DNA from: Corallococcus sp. NCRR
GTDB taxonomy: Bacteria > Myxococcota > Myxococcia > Myxococcales > Myxococcaceae
Assembly (NCBI RefSeq): GCF_026965535.1
Contig: NZ_CP114039.1
Location: forward strand, 6,138,001-6,202,000
DNA: 64,000 nucleotides
Direction: 5' to 3'
Position 1 is the first letter of the stretch. Each line of letters begins with the position of its first letter. Below, in pieces: positions 16,601 to 23,963 of this stretch. The notes below the pieces were generated by a model, which saw only the letters and a list, made by a program, of their open reading frames with translations, searched no databases and was not told the origin of the DNA. A program made the translations under genes and the position numbers.

Positions 16601-18373
16601 CTGGAGCAGCGGCAGCGACCCGGGCTCCTGCCCCACCTCCTGGAGGAGCCGGTCCACCAGCCCGGCCTCGAAGCGCAGCCCCACCTTGTGCGCGGGGCCC
16701 TCGATGGCCGCTCGCAGCGCGTCGCCCTGGAGCTCCGTGACGAAGAGGCGGTGGGCGTCCGAATACACGGCCGCGTCCAAACGCGTGCCCTCCGCGTCCA
16801 CCACCAGGTCGCCGCAGCGTCCCAGGTAGTCCACCTGGAGCGTGGCCAGCACCACCACCCGGCGCTCCGGATCCTTCGCGAGGCTCCACAGCGCGGTGGC
16901 CAGGTCGCGGCGCGCCGGGGCCTCCATCGCGGTGAAGAGGTCCTCGAAGGGATCCACCAGCAGGAGCTGCCGGCGCTCCGGAGACACCTGGCGCACCTCG
17001 TGGAGCGTCTCCGCGGCGCCCTGGCCGGGCTTGAGCAGCCGCACCCCCCAGTCCTCCGCCCGAAGCTCCTGGGGGAGGCCCGCGAGGGCGAGCGAGGACT
17101 TGCCGCTGCCGGAGACACCGGCCAACACCTGGAAGCGGGGACGCTGGCCCTCCACCGCTTCATGGACCCGCTGGAGCAGCTCCTGTTGGAGCGACTCGCG
17201 GCCGAAGAAGAAGCGGCGGTCCTCCTGCTGGAAGGGCAGCAGGCCCCGGTAGGGCCTCAGCGCCACCGGGCGCGTGTCTCCGCCGTGCTCCGCGCGCGCG
17301 TAGAGCTGGAGCGAGACGTGATCCAACGCGGTGGTGTCCAGCGCCAGCTGGCGCCGTGCATCCCCCACCGCCTCCTCCAGCGACGCGGGCGTCACCAGCA
17401 GCGCGCGGTAGAGGGCGCGCGTCAGTACCACGGAGCCCGGCACGGAGAGCAGCAGGCGCGAGGCCACCACCGCGGGCAGTCCCGCCCGGTGGAGCGCCTG
17501 GGCCACGCTGCCCAGGTGGTTGTCCGTCGCGCCCGCGCCGCTCTGGCACGCGCACAGCACCACCAGCCGCAACGTCGCCGCGTGGGGCATGAGCAGCTGG
17601 CGCAGCGTCGCGCCGTCCACCAGCTCCGGTTCGCCGCCCTCCCACGACGCATCCCAGAGCAGGCCGTAGGTCTGCCCGCGCCGTCCGCCGTGGCACAGCA
17701 GGTGGAGCACGGACACCGGTTCGCCGGGGCGGTTGAGCGCCTCCGACAGCGACGCCAGCGAGACGTGGGGCAGCACGTCCCGCTCCGGCTCGAACGGATA
17801 CGCGCCCTGGCGGCAGGCGCCGCTCACCTCCCGCTGATGCGCCCGGGCCGGCACCTGGCCTCCGGCGGCGGACCAGGCGAAGAGGACGCGGCCCTGTCGA
17901 GAAGTGCCCGGCATGGGCACGTCTCCAGAAGCGGGCCATTCGTAGCGGATGAGGACGCCGGGCAGCTCCGCCACGGTGCGCCCGGAGGTGCCCAGCGTGA
18001 GCAGCTCCCAGGGCAGCGCGAAGAGCTCCGCCGCGGCGAAGCGGAAGGTGAGGTGCACCGGGCGCCCCACCTGGACGGCGGCGGCGATGTCGTTCGCCTG
18101 CGCGTCCCAGCCCACGGCTTCCAGGAACGCGCGCAGCCGCTCTCCCAGCCGCTGCACCACGTTGCGGTCCGGCTGGGGCTTCTCCAGCTCCGCGAGGTCC
18201 GACAGGAGCGCTGGCTCCCAGTCGAGCGCCGCGCGCGCGTAGCTGCCCCGGGCCCGCCGCAAGAGGTACTCCTGCGGCTCCATCCGGAAGTGGAAGGGGT
18301 CGCCTGCCTCGTGCGCGCGCACCAGCTCCAGCAGCAGCTCCAGGGGCGCGGGCCTCGCGGCGCCAGCGCTCAT
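13637..18373 (-). CDS. CHAT protease - STAND NTPase - WD40 repeat protein
   Basis: A giant signalling protein of 1578 residues. (1) An N-terminal CHAT caspase-like domain with the dyad His228 (LLCHGG) and Cys276 (LCACQSG). (2) A STAND-type NTPase: GRESLQQELLQRV leads to the P-loop GVSGSGKSSL near residue 415 and LLLVDPFEDLF (Walker B) near 465, then a helical arm. (3) One transmembrane helix near 806-825 (LLMAALVVAVGMAGLAW) and a basic coiled coil. (4) About 15 WD40 repeats from about residue 890, ending in patterns like TASLDGTARLW, enough for two propellers. STAND proteins oligomerise on ligand and NTP binding; here that would activate the protease. ATG 18373 overlaps the binding-protein stop as ATGA, so translation is coupled. 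Confidence 0.93.
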   Translation of the reverse strand: MSAGAARPAPLELLLELVRAHEAGDPFHFRMEPQEYLLRRARGSYARAALDWEPALLSDLAELEKPQPDRNVVQRLGERLRAFLEAVGWDAQANDIAAAVQVGRPVHLTFRFAAAELFALPWELLTLGTSGRTVAELPGVLIRYEWPASGDVPMPGTSRQGRVLFAWSAAGGQVPARAHQREVSGACRQGAYPFEPERDVLPHVSLASLSEALNRPGEPVSVLHLLCHGGRRGQTYGLLWDASWEGGEPELVDGATLRQLLMPHAATLRLVVLCACQSGAGATDNHLGSVAQALHRAGLPAVVASRLLLSVPGSVVLTRALYRALLVTPASLEEAVGDARRQLALDTTALDHVSLQLYARAEHGGDTRPVALRPYRGLLPFQQEDRRFFFGRESLQQELLQRVHEAVEGQRPRFQVLAGVSGSGKSSLALAGLPQELRAEDWGVRLLKPGQGAAETLHEVRQVSPERRQLLLVDPFEDLFTAMEAPARRDLATALWSLAKDPERRVVVLATLQVDYLGRCGDLVVDAEGTRLDAAVYSDAHRLFVTELQGDALRAAIEGPAHKVGLRFEAGLVDRLLQEVGQEPGSLPLLQYALDQLWEEREGQQLTHRAYAALGGVAGALKRAANRLYESLPPSAQQQARRLLVELVDFQGGPSHGRRRRVRSQQLRPTPPEPRADFDRVLGVLLTARLLTREEDASGVEWLQLSHESLLRTWPELEEWARADRERLQHFRELESWARDWLAHRSAPDGGAPYLLSGSRLGYAQDILRRYSEEPGEDVLQLLDASVASAEAQDASARQRLVRLLMAALVVAVGMAGLAWNARQLEARAQRERQEAQHHAQRARDLVLLDVARKLRRDNPTLALLMLREVQEPGRLRGWAQDVSGVLQEPLSRAVLRGHTQAVVHVEVSSDGQRVVTASKDGTARLWRTSGEGAPVVLTGHAGPVYHATFSPAGGQRVLTSSHDGTARLWNTADGALLHTFRHRGVVQWGAFSPDGQRVATASRDGLARLWRTDGTGEPREVRHRGAVQTVAFSPDGRWMLTASLDGTARLVPVEGTEGPRELPHPAPVTSATFDPEGTHVLTVARDGVARVWPVNGATAPVVLRGHQGELTTASFSPDGHHVVTASVDTTARLFRADGRGEPRVLRGHQGAVRLATFGGPLGEWILTVSSDTTARLWSAREDTPPRLLLGHRSTLLWGGFGPDGKQAVTASVDATARVWRLDATQDSLPLQTSGGFLWSVAVSPDGTQVATASQDGAVRLWSEDGRATHVFRGHTQDVRSVAFSPDGRWLLTASLDGTARLWPSDGSIAGRRVLASQREPFFSAAFSPDGLRVALASSARATRIVSVDGTRPPIPLEGHGDQVRSVAFSPDGQRLITASQDGTARIWSAEGRLTATLYSHDDWVLSAAFHPKDSTQVLTSSQDGTARLWTVEHGRVRGVRALLRHDAPVPWAAWSPDGSRVVTACADGRARVWLTDAPGEPYLVLSAHEGEVTSAVFSPRAEEPRLVTGSTDGSARVWRPREPLPIERLQEKLQATSSACLTPGERRGLLGDLPAKALEANTACEQRHGRAPLPDEP

Positions 18374-19554
18374 GGCGAGGCCGCCGGAGCGGACACGGCG
18401 GACTGTCCGTCCTGCCGCACCAGCCGGCCATCCAGGTCGTAGAGGGAGCTGGCCTGCTCCAGGAAGTGGAAGGGCAGCTTGATGTCCAGCTGCCGCGCGC
18501 GCCGCAGGTGGATGGCCAGGTCCGGCGGGGAGATGACCCCCATGGGGAGCCGCGACGCCGGGAGGCGCGAGCCCAGCACCTCCAGCATGTAGCGCGCGCC
18601 CAGCTGGCCTGCGCTCTTGAAGGGCACGCCAATGGACATGACCGCGCTGGCGTTCCCCTCGCGCACGGCCTCGCGCACGGAGCCCAGCACGGGGATGCCC
18701 TCGGAGTACCGGTCGATGCGCTCCAGCTCGTCGTACACCGCGGAGGAGGTGGTGACCCAGAAGAGGCTGTGCCTGCCGCCGGGGTCTATCTGCCGCATCG
18801 CGCGGGCCATGCGCGGAAGCTGCTCGGAGAGCGTCTCCTCCGCGCCGCGCTTGCCCTCCACCGCCAGCTCCAGCAACTGGAAGCCATCCCGCGCGGACAG
18901 CCGCCGCATGGCCTCCGCCTCCACCTCCACCGTGCTCTGGTTGCGGCGGTCGTACACCACCGTCAGCGCCTTCAACGGGCCCAGCAGCTCCTGCAGATAG
19001 TGCAGCTGCACGTCGGGAGAGAGCGACAGCGAGACGAAGGCCATGTTGTCCGGCTTGGCCTGCTGTGACGCTCCTTCCTCGAAGCCCAGCCACAGCTCCG
19101 GCGCCTTGCACAGCGCCACCACCGGCGTGGGCTGGTTGCCGAAGCGGTTGTAGAGAAAGCGCGTCGCGTCCGAGCCCATGGCGACGATGAGGTCGAACTG
19201 GCCGGAGTCCGCCAGCGCCAGCATCCGCTCCTGCTCCTCGCGCCCCGTGCCGAGCTTGTAGAGCGTGAGGCCCACCCGCACGTGCTGGTTGCGCAGCACG
19301 GGCAGCATGCCCTCCAGGATCCAGTTGAGGCTGCTCTGGGCCACGGTGAGCAGCACCAGCACCTCACGCACCTGGACCTGGGGCGTGGGGGGCTGCTCGG
19401 GGGTGATGAGGATCCGCTGCGCGGTCGCCTCCACCCGCCAGCCGCGAAGCGTCTCCGGGGGCAGGGCCACCCAGGTGGAGATGTCGTCCGGCTGTGCCTG
19501 GCTCGGAAGCGGCACGCACAGGAGCAGCAGCAGACCCAGCAGCCAGTCACGCAT
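18370..19554 (-). CDS. ABC-type substrate-binding protein (ABC_sub_bind)
   Basis: A 394-residue protein with a clear signal peptide (MRDWLLGLLLLLCVPLPSQA), so periplasmic. From about residue 60 it follows the PF04392-type binding fold: VLLTVAQSS, FDLIVAMGSDATRFLYNRFG, VSLSLSPDVQLHYLQELLG, LFWVTTSSAVYDEL and ARYMLEVLG. The family binds small ligands, often amino-acid-like, but no ABC permease or ATPase gene is nearby. It sits between a sensor-MFS gene (8-base overlap at its start) and the CHAT-STAND-WD40 gene (ATGA overlap at its end). A role as a ligand-sensing subunit is therefore more likely than classic import. A paralogue ends the opposite arm. Confidence 0.85.
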   Translation of the reverse strand: MRDWLLGLLLLLCVPLPSQAQPDDISTWVALPPETLRGWRVEATAQRILITPEQPPTPQVQVREVLVLLTVAQSSLNWILEGMLPVLRNQHVRVGLTLYKLGTGREEQERMLALADSGQFDLIVAMGSDATRFLYNRFGNQPTPVVALCKAPELWLGFEEGASQQAKPDNMAFVSLSLSPDVQLHYLQELLGPLKALTVVYDRRNQSTVEVEAEAMRRLSARDGFQLLELAVEGKRGAEETLSEQLPRMARAMRQIDPGGRHSLFWVTTSSAVYDELERIDRYSEGIPVLGSVREAVREGNASAVMSIGVPFKSAGQLGARYMLEVLGSRLPASRLPMGVISPPDLAIHLRRARQLDIKLPFHFLEQASSLYDLDGRLVRQDGQSAVSAPAASP

Positions 19555-21862
19555 GGCGCACCTCGCGACCGGGCCGGGCCCGGGTCATCCAGGAATGGGC
19601 GGCCCCCAGCAGCAGCACCCCGACGCCCAGTCCTCCGAGCACCGGGAGTGGATCCTCCGGAGGCCTCCAGAAGGCGCTGACGAGGAGCGGCCCCACGCAC
19701 TGCCCGAGCACGCCGAGCAGCGGAGCGATGAAGGTCCAGGAGCGCCTGCGCACGCCCTCGACAGGCTGGCTTTCGACGTGATGGTCGAGCGGGACGTGGA
19801 CGAGCCCGAGGGACACGCCCAGCAGGCAGAGCGCCAGCGCGCGGACGGGCTCCAGCGAGCCGGAGGCCGCGAGCGCGAGCAGGGATAGCCCGGTGCCCAG
19901 CACGCCTCCCTGAAGCAGCCGCCGGCTCCCGTCGAGGCGCGCGGGCAGGGCGTGGGGAAGCAACGCGCCCAGCGCGACGAGGGCGAGCAATTGACCGATG
20001 CGGTCCGTGTCCTTGCCCTCGCCCATGAGCCACAGGGGCAACACGAGCCCGAGCACGCCCCCGCGCGCGAGCCACGACGGCAGCCCGACGAACAGCAGCG
20101 CCCACCGGTGCTCGCGAGGACTCCACGCTCCTGGAGGCAGCGGCGCAAGCGTGAGGGAGGCCCGGAAGGGACGAGGCGCGGCCGGCCGGTCCCGCGCCGC
20201 CAGCGGGGGCAGCCAGAGCCGCGAATACGCGAGCGCGCCCAACCCACAGAGGGCCGCGAACAGGAACACCGGGGACGGGCCCAGGTGGGCCGCCACGAGC
20301 GCGCCCAGCACCATGCCGGCGAGCAGGCCACCCCCCCGGGCCAGGGTGAGCCGCGCGAGGCGCCGGGGCGGCTGACCCGGAGGAAGCGCGGCGAGCAGAT
20401 ACGCCCGCGTCCCGGCGGCCAGCGCCCCCAGCCCGAAACCGCAGAGCCCGCGCAGCACCAGCCACGCGCGCAGGTCCGAGGTGAACGCCATCAACGCGAA
20501 GGCCGCGATGGACACGCCCAGGGCCACCACGAGCCAGCGCTGGAGCTGCCCCCGCCGCGCGTAACGCTCGGAGGGGACGAACGCGAGCGCGCAGGCCCCC
20601 TGGAACGCGACGGCGAGCAGCGCGGCGCCACCGCCCGGGAAGAGGGCCTCCGCGGCGACGGGGAGGAAAGCGAAGGGGAGCCCCTCCAGGAAGCCGCCGA
20701 GGAAGGCGAGGGGCTGCAACCGGCCCACCGTCCGCTGCTCGAAGACGCGCGAGCCCGAGCCACGCCGGGGCAGGGGCGCCAGCGCTCCGAGCACCAGCAG
20801 GCCCAAGAGACTGGAGGCGGCGAAGAGGAAGACGAAGCCCGGGACGGTGCGCCACAGCCGCGCCTGGAGCGCGCCCTTCGCGGCGCCGACCTCCAGGCGC
20901 ACGGGGAGGTTCCACGGGCCCTCCGTGAGCTCCAGGTCGATGGTGTACTCGAAGCGCTCATCCCCCGTGCGCTCCGCGCCCGCGTCCACCTGGACGAGCA
21001 CCCGCTCATCCGCGATGAGCGCCAGCGAGCCCAGGTCCGCGTTGGTGCGCTGGTACTCCTCCAACAGGGTGTCCAGGCCCCGCAGGTGGGAGAGCGTCAG
21101 GCCCAGCCGCGCCGCCTCGTTCAACCGCCGCGCCAGCGAATGCGCCAGGCTGCTGGTGCGCTGGTGCAGCCCGTCCGCATAGAGGTCCGCCAGCGCCAGG
21201 GACGTGGCCAGCGTCAGGCCCAGGAAGCCCGCGCCGAACGCCGCGCCCAGCCAGCGCCGGGGTTGCCGCATCCACAGCCGTTGCGCGCCCCACACGAAGG
21301 CCCCCAGGAACAACAGACATCCCCCCAGCAGCGTGAAGAGGGGCTGGCAGCGCCGCAGCACCCGCTGGGACACCGCGTCCCGGGACATCACCAGCTCCAG
21401 GCGGCCCACCTCCCCGAAGCGGTCCGACAGCGGCAGCGACACGAGGAAAGAGCGCGCGTCCTCCGTCACCTTGAAGCGTTGGTGGGGCAGGGGCGTCACG
21501 CGGCGGGCCGCGGGGGCGGGGGCCTCCGGGCCGGGGGGCTCGGAGAAGAGCAGCCGGCCCTGGTCATCCAGGACGCGGACCGCCTCCAGCGTGGGGTCCG
21601 CCTGGCGCAGCGTGCGCGCCAGCTGGGTGAAGCCGGTGAACTGCTCCAGCGCCATGCCCACGCGCAGGAACATCTCCACCGGCCCCTGGATGATCGCGCC
21701 CTGCGCCGCGAGCCGCTCGAATTGCAGGCGGGCATCCCCGCGCCACGCCTCGCCCAGCCCCAGGGCGACGACCCCTCCGAGCGAGGCGGTCAGCACCAGG
21801 AGGAGGGCGCCAAGCCGGGCCCGGCGCAACCCGCGACCGTGCCGGAGGGAATGGACAGACAT
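19547..21862 (-). CDS. sensor domain - MFS transporter fusion
   Basis: A 771-residue membrane protein. The first membrane helix (about residues 12-32) is followed by an extracytoplasmic Cache-like region (EAVRVLDDQGRLLFSEPPG, then RSFLVSLPLSDRFGEVGRLEL). Two more helices near 180-225 follow, then a second extracytoplasmic segment (NADLGSLALIADERVLVQV) and a helix near 335-355. The last 400 residues contain about twelve hydrophobic helices with MFS-like loops (RGLCGFGLGALAAGTRAYLL). Fusion of two sensing regions to a transporter suggests ligand-controlled export or a transceptor. ATG 21862 starts MSVHSLRHGR just before the first helix; longer in-frame starts cross the divergent promoter region. 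Its stop overlaps the binding-protein start by 8 bases. Confidence 0.8.
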   Translation of the reverse strand: MSVHSLRHGRGLRRARLGALLLVLTASLGGVVALGLGEAWRGDARLQFERLAAQGAIIQGPVEMFLRVGMALEQFTGFTQLARTLRQADPTLEAVRVLDDQGRLLFSEPPGPEAPAPAARRVTPLPHQRFKVTEDARSFLVSLPLSDRFGEVGRLELVMSRDAVSQRVLRRCQPLFTLLGGCLLFLGAFVWGAQRLWMRQPRRWLGAAFGAGFLGLTLATSLALADLYADGLHQRTSSLAHSLARRLNEAARLGLTLSHLRGLDTLLEEYQRTNADLGSLALIADERVLVQVDAGAERTGDERFEYTIDLELTEGPWNLPVRLEVGAAKGALQARLWRTVPGFVFLFAASSLLGLLVLGALAPLPRRGSGSRVFEQRTVGRLQPLAFLGGFLEGLPFAFLPVAAEALFPGGGAALLAVAFQGACALAFVPSERYARRGQLQRWLVVALGVSIAAFALMAFTSDLRAWLVLRGLCGFGLGALAAGTRAYLLAALPPGQPPRRLARLTLARGGGLLAGMVLGALVAAHLGPSPVFLFAALCGLGALAYSRLWLPPLAARDRPAAPRPFRASLTLAPLPPGAWSPREHRWALLFVGLPSWLARGGVLGLVLPLWLMGEGKDTDRIGQLLALVALGALLPHALPARLDGSRRLLQGGVLGTGLSLLALAASGSLEPVRALALCLLGVSLGLVHVPLDHHVESQPVEGVRRRSWTFIAPLLGVLGQCVGPLLVSAFWRPPEDPLPVLGGLGVGVLLLGAAHSWMTRARPGREVRHA

Positions 21863-21892
21863 GGTCCACCAAGGACGGCCTGGCGCCACCGG

Positions 21893-21907
21893 TGTGAACC
21901 GTTCACA
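21893..21907. promoter_or_regulatory. 15-bp palindrome between divergent operons
   Basis: TGTGAACCGTTCACA: perfect 7-bp arms (TGTGAAC / GTTCACA) with one central base, in the 73-base region between the sensor-MFS start (21862) and the porin start (21936). The position suggests an operator serving both arms. No transcription factor gene lies in the locus. Confidence 0.6.
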
Positions 21908-21935
21908 AAGACAGCCATGGCGCCGTCCCAGGGGC

Positions 21936-23189
21936 ATGCCCACACCCCAATTGCGTGCCTTTGTTTTGATGTCTGTTTTTGTATCAACGCTCCTGCTGGC
22001 CCCCCAGGCCCGCGCGGAATCCGCGCCGCCCACGGGGGCCACCGTGCTCCAGAGCCGTGACGGCCGGTCCGCGCTGCGCGTGGGCATGGGCCTGCAGACG
22101 GACCTGCGGCTGACGCCCACCGACGATGGGCTCGCGAGCACCTTCTACGTCCGCCGCGCGCGCATCAACCTCTCCGGCACGCTCGCGCCCTTCGCGGACG
22201 TGCGGCTCATCACCGACGTGGGCCTGCGTGATACGCCCCTCTACCAGGACGCCTGGTTGGAGTTGCGCGCCGCGCCCTGGCTGCGGCTGCGCGCGGGCCG
22301 CCTCAAGGTCCCCTTCGGCTACGAGTGGCTGGAGACGTCCTCCACCTTCCTGGACTTCGTCGAGCAATCCCTCCTCTTCTCCCTGGTGCTGCCCCGGTAC
22401 GACCAGGGCCTGGCGCTCCATGGCGAGCTGGCCGGCAACCACGTGGAGTACTGGCTGGGCCTCTTCAACGAGGCGAGCGGCAAGGCGCGCGACGAGGACC
22501 GCGGGAAGATGCTGGCGGGCCGCATCGCCGTGACGCCCGCGGAGGGCGTCTCCGTCGCGGTGAGCGCCACCCACGCGCTGGGCGACAACCTGCCGGAGGA
22601 GGCGCGCGGCAAGCTGGCCACGGGCCTCTCGTTCCTGACAGCGCCCCAGTACAAGCTGACGTACGCCACGGGCGCCACCGGCCTGTTCGTCGTCCCGCCC
22701 GAATGGCGCCTGGGCGCGGACTTCGTCTCGTTCCAGGGGCCGACGTCGCTGAAGGTGGAGTACGCGCGCTTCTTCTCGCCTTCGCGCGAGGGCTGGCTCA
22801 CCGCCTCGGACCTGGGCAAGGAGGACCGGCGCGTGCACCTGGCGGGGCTGCGCTCCCAGGCCTTCTACGCCTCCGGCACGTGGGTGCTGACCGGCGAGAA
22901 GAAGCAGGAGCGGGGCGTGGATCCGGCGCGGCCGTTCGACCCGGGCGCGGACAAGTACGGCGCGGGCGCCTGGGAGCTGGGGCTGCGCTACGGCTTCGCG
23001 CGGCTGCGCTTCGAGGGGCTGCCCGGCCACGACGGGCCTTCCGAGGAGCGCCTCCAGGAGGTGACGGCCGGCCTCAACTGGTACCTCAACTCCAACACCC
23101 GCTGGATGTTCAACGCCAGCCGGTACGTCTTCGCCGGAGGCCGCCCCCACTACGACGAGCTCCTCATGCGCATCCAGTGGTTCTTCTAG
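21936..23189 (+). CDS. outer-membrane porin, phosphate-selective porin O/P-like
   Basis: A 417-residue protein. The N-terminus (MPTPQLRAFVLMSVFVSTLLLAPQARA) is a signal peptide. The rest has alternating amphipathic strands, ends in IQWFF (an aromatic C-terminus as in outer-membrane barrels) and contains FYVRRARINLSGTLAPFADVRLITD and GRLKVPFGYEWL, typical of the OprP/OprO-like family. It would be the outer-membrane channel for whatever the locus moves. Coding of the signal peptide is A/T-richer than the body. AGGGG lies just before ATG 21936. It is the first gene of the right arm, followed after 15 bases by a membrane sensor gene. Confidence 0.85.
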   Translation: MPTPQLRAFVLMSVFVSTLLLAPQARAESAPPTGATVLQSRDGRSALRVGMGLQTDLRLTPTDDGLASTFYVRRARINLSGTLAPFADVRLITDVGLRDTPLYQDAWLELRAAPWLRLRAGRLKVPFGYEWLETSSTFLDFVEQSLLFSLVLPRYDQGLALHGELAGNHVEYWLGLFNEASGKARDEDRGKMLAGRIAVTPAEGVSVAVSATHALGDNLPEEARGKLATGLSFLTAPQYKLTYATGATGLFVVPPEWRLGADFVSFQGPTSLKVEYARFFSPSREGWLTASDLGKEDRRVHLAGLRSQAFYASGTWVLTGEKKQERGVDPARPFDPGADKYGAGAWELGLRYGFARLRFEGLPGHDGPSEERLQEVTAGLNWYLNSNTRWMFNASRYVFAGGRPHYDELLMRIQWFF

Positions 23190-23204
23190 AGGGGAGCACG
23201 GGCC

Positions 23205-23963
23205 ATGAGTCTGTTCTTCAAGCTGGGGGCCGCGACCGCGGCCATCCTGTGCTTCTCCATCGCGCTGATCGTCCTGCTCAACTTCGCCAAGTTCGAGACG
23301 ACGCTCGGGGAACTTCAGCAGTCACGGCTGCGCGTGCTGGCGCTGGACGCGAAGGCCTCCACCGAGGCGGCCATCGACCTGGGGCTGGCCCTGCCCGCCG
23401 TGCGCGACGCGCAGCAGATCCTCACCCGCGTGTCCGGCATGGACCCGGACATCCGGGGCGTCGCCATCCTCGACCGCCGGGGCACGGTGCTGTTCCAGAG
23501 CGGGCTGCACGCCACCACGCACCTGCCCGGCTCCGCCCGGGAGCGGGCCGCCTGGTTCGAGGCCGCCGCCGCCGCGCACGGCGGCACCTGGAGCCATTCG
23601 GACCGCGAGGCCCTGCTGGTGGGCGCGCCCATCCTCAACCCCTTCAGCCAGCCCGTGGGCCTGGTGCTCATCGCCTATGACCGCAAGGCGCTGGATGCCA
23701 GAGCGAGCGCTTTCCTCCACACCTTCGCCCGCCAGGCGCTGTGGCCGCTGGCCGTCGGCTTCGCGCTGGTCTGCGCCGTGATGTGGATGTTGCTGAGGCC
23801 GCTGGGCCAGCGCTTCCAGGCGATGGAGCAGGCCTTCCGGAACATGGACGGCCCGGCGCACGTGCCCCCGTCCGACGAAGCGCTGCGCGCCTTCGACGCC
23901 CGCTACCAGGAGGCCTCCCTGGCCCTGGCCCAAGCAGAGCGCTCACTGGAGGGCCCGGCATGA
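23205..23963 (+). CDS. membrane sensor protein without output domain
   Basis: A 252-residue protein: membrane helix (residues 5-27), extracytoplasmic Cache-like sensor (about 30-168, with IRGVAILDRRGTVLFQSG and VGLVLIAYD), second helix (about 178-198), then about 50 cytoplasmic residues with a HAMP-like start (RPLGQRFQAMEQAF). No kinase, cyclase or methyl-accepting domain follows. It resembles the sensory half of the following sensor-MFS protein, so the two may pair. RBS AGGGGAG precedes ATG 23205. Its stop overlaps the next start as ATGA. Confidence 0.78.
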   Translation: MSLFFKLGAATAAILCFSIALIVLLNFAKFETTLGELQQSRLRVLALDAKASTEAAIDLGLALPAVRDAQQILTRVSGMDPDIRGVAILDRRGTVLFQSGLHATTHLPGSARERAAWFEAAAAAHGGTWSHSDREALLVGAPILNPFSQPVGLVLIAYDRKALDARASAFLHTFARQALWPLAVGFALVCAVMWMLLRPLGQRFQAMEQAFRNMDGPAHVPPSDEALRAFDARYQEASLALAQAERSLEGPA

